NCBI GenBank assembly: GCA_041649955.1
Contig: JBAZMD010000002.1
Span: forward strand, 1-64,000
DNA: 64,000 bases
Reading direction: 5' to 3'
From: JAQUPP01 sp041649955
GTDB taxonomy: Bacteria; Patescibacteriota; Patescibacteriia; UBA2591; JAQUPP01
Positions 57,418 to 64,000 of the stretch are shown here, one piece after another; positions within the stretch are counted from its first letter, which is position 1; every line of letters begins with the position of its first letter. The translations under genes and the position numbers were made by a program. Under the pieces are notes generated by a model. The model was given only the letters and a program-made list of their open reading frames with translations. It was not told where the DNA came from and searched no databases.

Positions 57418-57551
57418 GGACAAGCCCCCACACCATAACTTATCATTAACATTTTGAATAAAAAAATTATAAAAGCGAAGCCGCTTCGCTTTTATCTTCC
57501 ACTTTTAAAAAAGTCTTACGCTGAGTTTGGTGTGGAGGCAAGCCCTTGTCT
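57418..57551. other. Inverted-repeat element between divergent glycan operons
   Basis: GGACAAGCC..CCACACCA (57418-57435) pairs imperfectly with TGGTGTGG..AGCCCTTGTC (57528-57550), enclosing a terminator-like hairpin at 57469-57495. The 134-bp unit could be a small mobile element or a regulatory RNA. The last bases double as the -35 box of the downstream gene. Confidence 0.55.
57469..57495. terminator. Perfect 12-bp hairpin ATAAAAGCGAAG
   Basis: ATAAAAGCGAAG and CTTCGCTTTTAT around a CCG loop. It lies between two divergent genes, so it cannot end either; it may terminate a short RNA from the inverted-repeat element. Confidence 0.7.
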
Positions 57552-57573
57552 GATTCTAAAAAGATAGTATAAT
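57546..57573 (+). promoter_or_regulatory. Promoter of the UDP-sugar cluster
   Basis: TTGTCT (57546-57551), 16-bp spacer, TATAAT (57568-57573), leader of about 24 nt. Confidence 0.7.
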
Positions 57574-57603
57574 TTCTTTCATAATATTTATAATATTAAA
57601 GAT

Positions 57604-58902
57604 ATGAAAAATTTAGAAACATTAATTAAAAATAAAAAAGCTAAAATTACGATCATCGGACTCGGTTACGTGGGATTGCCATTGGCTGTGGTATTAGCCG
57701 AACAAGGATTCAGAGTTTTCGGTTTTGACGTTCAAAAGAACAAAGTTAAATTAGTCAATCAAGGTCATTCTTATATCGCCGATATTTCTTCGGCTGATTT
57801 GCAAGGAGTTCTTAAATCTAAAAAATTTTCAGCCACCACTGACAAAAAAATTCTAAAACTCGCTGATGTGATTATTATTTGCGTTCCTACTCCGCTGGAT
57901 AAATATAAACAGCCCGACATTACTTATATTCAATCCACGGTTAAAGAAATCGCTCGTTTTATCAGAAAGGGGCAATTAATAATTTTGGAAAGCACTACCT
58001 ACCCCGGAACAACGCGCGAAGTTATTTTGCCTGTTCTCCAAAAATCCGGTTTAAAAGTGGGAAAAGATTTCTTTTTGGCTTTTTCTCCGGAACGAATTGA
58101 TCCGGGCAATCAAAAATTCAATGTCAGAAATGTTCCCAAAGTAGTCGGCGGCATTACTCCTAAATGCACTAAGCTTACAAATTTAGTTTATAGATCATTC
58201 TTAGATAAAGTTTTTAAAGTTTCTTCGCCTGAAGCCGCGGAAATGACTAAAATTCTTGAAAATACTTTCCGAATAGTTAATGTTTCAATGATTAACGAAT
58301 TGGCTCTTTTATGTGGAAAAATGGGTATTGATATTTGGGAAGTGATTGAAGCGGCTAAAACAAAGCCTTATGGATTTATGCCATTTTATCCCGGACCCGG
58401 AATCGGTGGACACTGCATCCCCTTGGATCCGTTTTATCTTTCATGGAAAGCCAAAGAATACGGGTTTTATACAAGATTTATAGAATTGGGAGGTGAAATC
58501 AACGATCAAATGCCCCATTTTGTCGTGACTAAAGTTATTTCCGGACTTAATCAGCATAAAAAATCTTTAAACGGGGCCAAGATTTTGGTTTGGGGCGTTG
58601 CTTATAAAAAAGACGTGGCTGATCCAAGAGAATCAGCTTCTTATCATGTTATTCGCGATCTCTGGAAAAAGGGAGCCAATGTGGAATATTTTGATCCATA
58701 TATTCCGGAATTTAAAATTGATAATAAAAATTTAAAATCCATTGAATATCAGCCGAAAAATCTTAAACATTATGATTGTGTTTTAATTTTAGCCGATCAT
58801 TCCAATCTCAATTATGACGAAGTGGCCAAGAAATCACTCTTGGTGGTTGACACGCGCAATGCCATTAAAAATAGAAAGTTTAAAAATGTGTTGTGGCTGT
58901 AA
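57604..58902 (+). CDS. Nucleotide-sugar dehydrogenase, probably UDP-GlcNAc 6-dehydrogenase (WbpA-like)
   Basis: 432 residues. NAD site 'ITIIGLGYVGLPLAVVLAEQG', 'VPTPLDKYKQPDITYI', 'ESTTYPGTT', and the catalytic Cys271 in 'GPGIGGHCIPLDP' define the UDP-Glc/UDP-GlcNAc/UDP-ManNAc dehydrogenase family. The following genes match the WbpB/E/D steps, so UDP-GlcNAc is the best substrate guess. First gene of the plus-strand cluster. Confidence 0.93.
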   Translation: MKNLETLIKNKKAKITIIGLGYVGLPLAVVLAEQGFRVFGFDVQKNKVKLVNQGHSYIADISSADLQGVLKSKKFSATTDKKILKLADVIIICVPTPLDKYKQPDITYIQSTVKEIARFIRKGQLIILESTTYPGTTREVILPVLQKSGLKVGKDFFLAFSPERIDPGNQKFNVRNVPKVVGGITPKCTKLTNLVYRSFLDKVFKVSSPEAAEMTKILENTFRIVNVSMINELALLCGKMGIDIWEVIEAAKTKPYGFMPFYPGPGIGGHCIPLDPFYLSWKAKEYGFYTRFIELGGEINDQMPHFVVTKVISGLNQHKKSLNGAKILVWGVAYKKDVADPRESASYHVIRDLWKKGANVEYFDPYIPEFKIDNKNLKSIEYQPKNLKHYDCVLILADHSNLNYDEVAKKSLLVVDTRNAIKNRKFKNVLWL

Positions 58903-58953
58903 ATTAATTTATTATAATCAATTGTATCACATAAAATACTATTAAATAATTTT

Positions 58954-59868
58954 ATGAAATGTTTAGTTATCGGCGGCGCCGGGTTTATAGGCTCCCATCT
59001 TACGGATAGATTAATAGAAGAGAAATACAAAGTGGCAGTGATTGATAATTTGTCTACCGGCAAAAAAGAAAATTTAAACCCGAGGGCAAAATTTTATCAA
59101 ATTGATATTTTAAGTCCTCGGATTTCTAAAATTTTTCAAAAAGAAAAACCTGAAATAGTTTTTCATTATGCCGCCCAAATTGATGTTAGAAAATCAGTAG
59201 AAAACCCAATGGAAGACGCTAAAATCAATATTTTGGGGGGTCTTAATCTTTTAGAAAATTGTAAAAAATTTAAAGTAAAAAAGATTATTTTTGCATCAAC
59301 CGGCGGAGCAATTTATGGCGATGCTGATATTATCCCTACCTCTGAGGATTATCCGGAATTCCCCCTATCTCCTTACGGCATCGCTAAATTAACAATAGAA
59401 AAATATTTAAATTATTACTGCAAAATTTTTGGCCTATCTTATATCGCATTACGTTTTGCCAATGTTTACGGGCCTCGCCAAAACTCAAAAGGTGAAGCAG
59501 GAATAATAGCAATTTTTTGCGATAAAATGTTATCAGGAAAACAGCCGATTATTAATGGCAGCGGAAAACAAACCCGAGACTTTGTTTATGTAAAAGATGT
59601 GGTTGAGGCCGCCGTTTTAGCGCTCAAAAAAAACAAAGTGGGTACTTTCAACATTGGTACTTCTAAAGAAACAGACATTAATACTATTTTCAAAAAACTA
59701 AAAGAATTAACCGGCTCAAAATACAAAGAAATTCACTGCCCGGAAAAACTAGGTGAACAAAAAAGAAGCTGCCTCACTTACTTCAAGGCGAAAAAAGAAC
59801 TCGGCTGGCAACCTAAATATAATTTAGACAATGGTTTAAGACAAACAGTAGAATGGTTCAAAAAATAA
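58954..59868 (+). CDS. NAD-dependent UDP-sugar epimerase/dehydratase (extended SDR)
   Basis: 304 residues. 'LVIGGAGFIGSHLTDRLIEE' binds NAD; 'STGGAIYGDA' and 'SPYGIAKLTIEKYL' hold the Ser and YxxxK catalytic residues; 'RFANVYGPRQ' follows. GalE/WbpP-like 4-epimerase is the most likely role. Ends at the point where the next frame opens. Confidence 0.9.
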   Translation: MKCLVIGGAGFIGSHLTDRLIEEKYKVAVIDNLSTGKKENLNPRAKFYQIDILSPRISKIFQKEKPEIVFHYAAQIDVRKSVENPMEDAKINILGGLNLLENCKKFKVKKIIFASTGGAIYGDADIIPTSEDYPEFPLSPYGIAKLTIEKYLNYYCKIFGLSYIALRFANVYGPRQNSKGEAGIIAIFCDKMLSGKQPIINGSGKQTRDFVYVKDVVEAAVLALKKNKVGTFNIGTSKETDINTIFKKLKELTGSKYKEIHCPEKLGEQKRSCLTYFKAKKELGWQPKYNLDNGLRQTVEWFKK

Positions 59869-59897
59869 AATCATTAATAAAATATAATATTGAAAGT

Positions 59898-60899
59898 ATG
59901 AAAGATTTAGAATCATCAAAAAAAAATATCGCTGTAATCGGCGGAGGTTATTGGGGCAAGAATTTAGTCAGAAATTTTTATGAACTGGGTGTTTTAAAAA
60001 CCGTCAGCGATCTTAATCAAAACGCGCTTGATGCTTTGAAAAAAAATTATCCGGAAATTAATACTACGCAAAAATTTGAAGACGTGGCTCTTGATAAAAA
60101 TATCAAGGGCGTAGTTATTGCCACGCCGGCCGCTACTCATCATCAAGTGGTTAAAAAATTTCTTCTGGCCGGCAAAGATGTTTTTGTAGAGAAACCCTTG
60201 GCTCTAAATATCAAACACGGTGAAGAATTGGTAAAATTAGCCGAAAAACAAAAATGCATTTTAATGGTCGGACATCTTCTTCTTTATCATCCGGCTGTGA
60301 TTAAATTAAAAGAATTGATTGAACAGGGAGAACTGGGAAAAATCCGCTATATTCATTCCAATCGCCTTAATTTCGGAAAACTTCGCACTGAAGAAAATAT
60401 TCTTTGGTCGTTTGCTCCGCATGACATCGCGGTCATTATTGATTTAATAGGGAAATTGCCTAAAAAAATTTGCAGCCATGGCATGGATTGGCTGAATAAA
60501 AACGTGGCGGACAGCACTTTAAGTTATTTTGAATTTGATAAAAATCAAGCCGCGCATATTTTTGTTTCTTGGCTCAATCCTTTTAAAGAACAAAAATTAT
60601 CCGTAATCGGCGAGAAAAAAATGGCCGTTTTTGACGATCAGGCGGAAAATAAATTAGTTGTTTATCCCCATAAAGTTGAATGGCTGGGCAAGATTCCGGA
60701 AGCAAAAAAAGCGGAAGGAGAAATAATTCCCCTGCCGCAGCTTGAACCCTTGCGCCAAGAATGCCAGCATTTTCTTAATTGCATTGAGACTCGCAAAAAT
60801 CCTAAAAGCGACGGCCGCGAAGCATTAAATGTTTTAAAAATTTTAAATGCTTGCCAAAAATCTTTAGATAAAAAAGGTAAAATAATAAATTTATTATAA
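59898..60899 (+). CDS. Gfo/Idh/MocA-family oxidoreductase (WbpB-like)
   Basis: 333 residues from the ATG at 59898; a longer frame starting at 59853 would overlap the epimerase. 'NIAVIGGGYWGKNLVRNFYELG' binds NAD; 'VEKPLAL' is the family EKP motif; 'GHLLLYHPAVIKLKELIEQGELG' and 'APHDIAVIIDLIG' complete the site. WbpB oxidises C3 of UDP-GlcNAcA before transamination. Confidence 0.9.
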   Translation: MKDLESSKKNIAVIGGGYWGKNLVRNFYELGVLKTVSDLNQNALDALKKNYPEINTTQKFEDVALDKNIKGVVIATPAATHHQVVKKFLLAGKDVFVEKPLALNIKHGEELVKLAEKQKCILMVGHLLLYHPAVIKLKELIEQGELGKIRYIHSNRLNFGKLRTEENILWSFAPHDIAVIIDLIGKLPKKICSHGMDWLNKNVADSTLSYFEFDKNQAAHIFVSWLNPFKEQKLSVIGEKKMAVFDDQAENKLVVYPHKVEWLGKIPEAKKAEGEIIPLPQLEPLRQECQHFLNCIETRKNPKSDGREALNVLKILNACQKSLDKKGKIINLL

Positions 60900-60904
60900 A
60901 AACT

Positions 60905-61495
60905 ATGGAGAAAAAATTTTGGGCACATTCATCAGCAGAAGTTTCGCCGGAAGCGAAAATCGGCTCCGGAACAAAAATTTGGCAGAACAGCCAGGTTTTG
61001 GCTGGCGCGCAAATCGGAGAAAATTGCATGGTCGGACATAATTGTTTTGTCGGCGGCAAAGTAAAAATGGGCAATGGCGTTAAACTGGAATCAAATGTTG
61101 ACGCCTGGGATTTGGTTACTCTGGAAGATTATGTTTTTGTCGGACCGTCGGCAGTATTTACCAATGACCCAAATCCGCGCGCCAAATATCCGAAAAAAAA
61201 ATATCCGGAATATGGAAAATGGAAATCAACTTTGGTTAAAGAAGGCGCATCAATCGGCGCCAACGCAACGATTGTTTGCGGCGCCACCATCGGCAAAAGC
61301 GCTTTTATCGGCGCTGGTTCGGTTGTTACTAAAGATATCCCTGATTACGGTTTAGCTTACGGCGTACCGGCTGCTGTTCACGATTGGGTTTGCGATTGCG
61401 GCAATAAGCTGCAATTCAAAAACAATAAAGCCGTTTGTAAAATTTGCAAAAAACAATATAAAAAACAAAAATTAATTATTAAACTTATCAAATAA
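60905..61495 (+). CDS. Hexapeptide acyltransferase (WbpD-like) with C-terminal zinc ribbon
   Basis: 196 residues. The left-handed beta-helix repeats are clear: 'AKIGSGTKIWQNSQVLAGAQIGENCMVGHNCFVGG' to 'GASIGANATIVCGATIGKSAFIGAGSVVTKDI'. 'DLVTLEDYVFVGPSAVFTNDPNPRAKYP' is the WbpD signature. Unlike WbpD it adds a CDC...CKIC ribbon and a Lys-rich tail. It would acetylate the 3-amino group of the UDP-sugar. Starts 5 bp after the previous stop. Confidence 0.92.
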   Translation: MEKKFWAHSSAEVSPEAKIGSGTKIWQNSQVLAGAQIGENCMVGHNCFVGGKVKMGNGVKLESNVDAWDLVTLEDYVFVGPSAVFTNDPNPRAKYPKKKYPEYGKWKSTLVKEGASIGANATIVCGATIGKSAFIGAGSVVTKDIPDYGLAYGVPAAVHDWVCDCGNKLQFKNNKAVCKICKKQYKKQKLIIKLIK

Positions 61496-61499
61496 TAAT

Positions 61500-62603
61500 A
61501 TGCAATTTTTAGATCTTACCGCTCAATATAAATCCATTAAAAAAGAAATCAATAAAGCCGTTAGTAAAATATTAGGCAATGCTCATTTTATTTTAGGCGA
61601 AGAAGTGACTGAGTTGGAAAAAGAAGTTGCCGCGCATTGCAAAACGCAATACGCCATTGGCGTTAATTCCGGAACAGACGCTCTCCTTCTCGCGCTAATG
61701 GCTCTTGAAATTGGTCCGGGAGACGAAGTTATTACCACTCCTTTCACTTTTTTCGCCACGGCAGAAGTAATTGCCGTACGCGGCGCCAAACCGATTTTTA
61801 TTGATATTGATCCAAAAACTTTTAACATTGATGTTGACAAAATTGAAGAAAAAATTACCGCGAAAACCAAAGCAATAATTCCGGTTCATCTTTATGGCCA
61901 GCCGTGTGAAATGGATAAAATAATGGAAATCGCAAAAAAACACAAACTTTATGTTATTGAAGATTGCGCTCAAGCCATTGGCGCCAAATATAAAGGAAAA
62001 AATGTGGGATCTTTCGGCGAATTCGGCTGTCTTTCATTTTTCCCTTCAAAAAATCTCGGCGCTTACGGCGATGGCGGTATGGTCTTGACTAATAATGAAA
62101 AATTGGCGGAAAAAATAAAAATGCTTCGCCAGCACGGTTCAAGAAAAAAATATTATCACGAAACTCTCGGAGTCAACAGCCGTTTAGACGCTCTTCAAGC
62201 GGCAATTTTGCGCGTTAAATTAAAATATTTAAATAAATGGGAAAAAGGCCGCCAGCAAAAAGCGAAAAAATATAATCAGAGTCTGGCAAAAATAAAAGGA
62301 ATATCCGTCCCCTATCTCGCTAAAAATAACGAGCATGTTTATCATCAATACACCATTCGGGCGCAAAAACGCGACGAACTTCAGCAGTATTTAATCAAAA
62401 ATAATATTCCTTCGGTTATCTATTATCCGGTGCCGCTTCATCTCCAGCCGGTTTTTAAACATTTAGGCCACAAAGAGGGCGATTTACCGGAAACCGAAAA
62501 AGCGGGAAGAGAAGTTCTAAGTTTGCCAATCTACCCTGAATTACCCGAGAAAAATCAAAATTTCATTATTGAAAAGATTAAAGAATACTATAAAAAAAAT
62601 TAA
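61500..62603 (+). CDS. DegT/DnrJ/EryC1-family PLP aminotransferase (WbpE-like)
   Basis: 367 residues. 'GVNSGTDALLLALMALEIGPGDEVITTPFTFFATAEVIAVRGAKPIFIDID', 'EDCAQAIGAKY', the PLP Lys184 in 'FFPSKNLGAYGDGG', and 'MLRQHGSRKKYYHE' are family hallmarks. WbpE transfers an amino group to C3 of the 3-keto UDP-sugar. Completes the A/B/E/D set needed for UDP-2,3-diacetamido-glucuronic acid. Confidence 0.94.
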   Translation: MQFLDLTAQYKSIKKEINKAVSKILGNAHFILGEEVTELEKEVAAHCKTQYAIGVNSGTDALLLALMALEIGPGDEVITTPFTFFATAEVIAVRGAKPIFIDIDPKTFNIDVDKIEEKITAKTKAIIPVHLYGQPCEMDKIMEIAKKHKLYVIEDCAQAIGAKYKGKNVGSFGEFGCLSFFPSKNLGAYGDGGMVLTNNEKLAEKIKMLRQHGSRKKYYHETLGVNSRLDALQAAILRVKLKYLNKWEKGRQQKAKKYNQSLAKIKGISVPYLAKNNEHVYHQYTIRAQKRDELQQYLIKNNIPSVIYYPVPLHLQPVFKHLGHKEGDLPETEKAGREVLSLPIYPELPEKNQNFIIEKIKEYYKKN

Positions 62604-62625
62604 AAATTGCTAAGATTGCTAAAAT

Positions 62626-63417
62626 ATGGCAGATTTTAAAAAAAAATACGACGCACAGCCCTGGACAAAAGATTTTGCCCAAGATTTTGCTGAAGTAGAA
62701 CGAGTTAAAAGTATTAGCAATATAATCCCAAAAGATGTTTGCACTATTTTGGATGCGGGATGCGGAAACGGTTTTTTTATAAATTTTCTGAAACAAAAAA
62801 ACAGTTATACCAAATTAACCGGCTTAGACTATAGCGAAGAAGCATTAAAACATGTACAGACAGATAAAATTCAAGGAGACGTTACTGCCTTGCCGTTTGC
62901 CGATAACAGTTTTGATTTAGTAACTTGCTTGGAAGTTTTAGAACACCTGCCTCAGGAAGATTTAAAAAAGGGCATTTCAGAGCTTCAAAGAGTAAGCAAG
63001 AAATATATACTTATTACTGTCCCAAATGATGAAAATTTACAGCACAATCTAAGAATGTGCCCTAATTGTTATTGCTGTTTCAATACCAATTTTCACGTAA
63101 ACAGTTTTAATGATGCTAAGCTTAAAAATTTATTTCCGCAGTTGCAATTGATTAAATTGGAAAAAATCGGCTCCTATTATAAAAAGTATCATCTTTTTTG
63201 GCCGTTTTATGCAATATATATTAATTGGCAAAAAGCTAATCTGCCCAAAATTGCAATATGCCCTCAATGCGGATATCAAAATAAAAAAGTCATAAAAAAC
63301 AGCCAATGTCTGGAAAAATTTTCCGCTAAGAAAATATCTCCAATTAAATTTTTAATAAAATTTATTATTCCCGGATCAAAGCAAAGAAGATGGATTATGG
63401 CTTTATATAAAAAATAG
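62626..63417 (+). CDS. Class I SAM-dependent methyltransferase with Cys-rich inserts
   Basis: 263 residues. 'ILDAGCGNGFFINFLK', 'LTGLDYSEEALKHV', 'ALPFADNSFDLVTCLEVLEHL' are motifs I-IV of the Rossmann methyltransferase. Two Cys pairs ('CPNCYCC' and 'CPQCGYQNKK') suggest a zinc site. Substrate is unknown; location suggests a glycan or its lipid carrier. Confidence 0.9.
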   Translation: MADFKKKYDAQPWTKDFAQDFAEVERVKSISNIIPKDVCTILDAGCGNGFFINFLKQKNSYTKLTGLDYSEEALKHVQTDKIQGDVTALPFADNSFDLVTCLEVLEHLPQEDLKKGISELQRVSKKYILITVPNDENLQHNLRMCPNCYCCFNTNFHVNSFNDAKLKNLFPQLQLIKLEKIGSYYKKYHLFWPFYAIYINWQKANLPKIAICPQCGYQNKKVIKNSQCLEKFSAKKISPIKFLIKFIIPGSKQRRWIMALYKK

Positions 63418-63439
63418 GGATTGCAATATTATTTTTTCT

Positions 63440-64000
63440 ATGAATAAAGTAATTAGCTTTGTTAAAAAAACATTTATTTACACTCCTTATGACGCGGAGA
63501 GTTATTGGCGGGAAAGAGCTAAAACTGGCGGTCGAAAATCCGTAATGTGGCAAAACGATATTTATAATTCTTTTGTATCGGAAATTGAAAAAGAAAAAAT
63601 AAATCAATATTTAAAAAATTTAGAAGGCAAACGAATTTTGGATTTGGGTTGCGGAGTTGGAAGAATCTCTGAATATCTCGCCGAAAAAGGAGCATTGGTT
63701 ACGGGAATTGATTTAGAAGAAATGATTGAAAAAGCAAAAAAAGAAAATAATCACCCGAATATAGAATATATAATAGGTTCAATGTATGAAAGAGACTTCC
63801 CTGAAAATACTTTTGACTACATACTTTCTATAGGAAGTATTTCTGCTTGTTGCAATACAAAACAAAAATTACAAAAAATTATTTTTATTTGCCATAAGTC
63901 ATTAAAAGAAAACGGACTAATGCTCTGTATGGACCCTTTTCACAAATGGTCTTTTTTGGCTAGACCGGCTAGATTTAGCATTAACGAAGTAATAAAAATT
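63440..64000 (+). CDS. Class I methyltransferase, 3' end off the window
   Basis: An ATG at 63440 opens a frame of 187 codons with no stop before the edge. 'RILDLGCGVGRISEYLAEKGALVTGIDLEEMIEKA' is the SAM-binding motif, followed by 'FPENTFDYILSIGSISACC'. Second methyltransferase in a row after the WbpA-E-like genes. Its N-terminus ('ESYWRERAKTGG') is typical of sugar-cluster methyltransferases. Confidence 0.88.
   Translation, partial: MNKVISFVKKTFIYTPYDAESYWRERAKTGGRKSVMWQNDIYNSFVSEIEKEKINQYLKNLEGKRILDLGCGVGRISEYLAEKGALVTGIDLEEMIEKAKKENNHPNIEYIIGSMYERDFPENTFDYILSIGSISACCNTKQKLQKIIFICHKSLKENGLMLCMDPFHKWSFLARPARFSINEVIKI

Overview
The window looks like a chromosomal segment of a Candidate Phyla Radiation (Patescibacteria) bacterium, most likely of the Parcubacteria group. 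The DNA is AT-rich and tightly packed, with single-copy core genes scattered among tiny hypothetical genes. Three tRNA genes have no encoded CCA end. HrcA is short, topoisomerase I carries four Cys4 fingers, SecD contains a parvulin insert, and there are no amino-acid biosynthesis genes. TGA is used as a stop (for example at the ends of topA and of the membrane protein at 38644), so this is not one of the UGA-recoding CPR lineages. The group assignment is inferred from gene content, not from an alignment.

Layout. 1-4900: a secreted CARDB/repeat protein running off the left edge, rpsI, a membrane protein, an ATP-cone/nuclease fusion and an AlkD-like protein. 5020-9775: small, mostly unknown genes, many with their own TTGACA promoter, strong AGGAGG ribosome site and hairpin terminator, plus a SIMPL protein, a C39-like peptidase and a HigBA-type toxin-antitoxin pair. 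9796-13178: dnaK, grpE and hrcA behind a perfect CIRCE operator. 13209-18285: murC, a GIY-YIG protein, a HExxH protein, two unknown paralogues and murG. 18614-23761: dprA-topA, then parB-parA. 23960-24945: tRNA-Leu, a LAGLIDADG ORF, tRNA-fMet, a tRNA remnant and tRNA-Met. 25452-30775: porB with a PAP2 phosphatase, an M29-like peptidase, a PurD-like ATP-grasp protein, a DivIC-like protein. 30887-38067: lepA, murJ, a glycosyltransferase, secF and secD. 38168-46856: a long co-directional series downstream of secA (three NUDIX, ASCH, MazG-like, nucleotidyltransferases), and hpf. 47081-53036: lower glycolysis (pgk, eno, two tandem gpmI). 53134-64000: an O-antigen polymerase/ligase with TPRs and a flippase face a plus-strand UDP-sugar cluster matching the WbpA/B/E/D route to a diacetamido-uronic acid, then two methyltransferases.

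How the parts fit: murC, murG, murJ, the BcrC-like PAP2 protein and DivIC serve peptidoglycan and division; the 53-64 kb block makes and exports a surface glycan; SecA/SecD/SecF serve export; pgk/eno/gpmI and PorB are energy metabolism.

The most striking observation is that several families of short palindromic or tandem repeats sit in frame inside essential genes. A family built on a ~10-bp ACACGGACTA-like unit occurs five times (murC twice, pgk, secA, the O-antigen gene). All five copies are inside coding sequence, read in the same phase, and lie at sites where the protein family has a variable loop. Other hairpin repeats lie in pgk, grpE, murG and eno. This resembles the protein-inserted palindromic elements of Rickettsia, but in a CPR genome. 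Second-tier observations are a possibly circularly permuted parvulin domain in SecD, a 137-nt structured element between grpE and dnaK, an initiator tRNA with C33, and SEC-C-like sequence at gene junctions downstream of secA. No stretch longer than 300 bases is without a gene.
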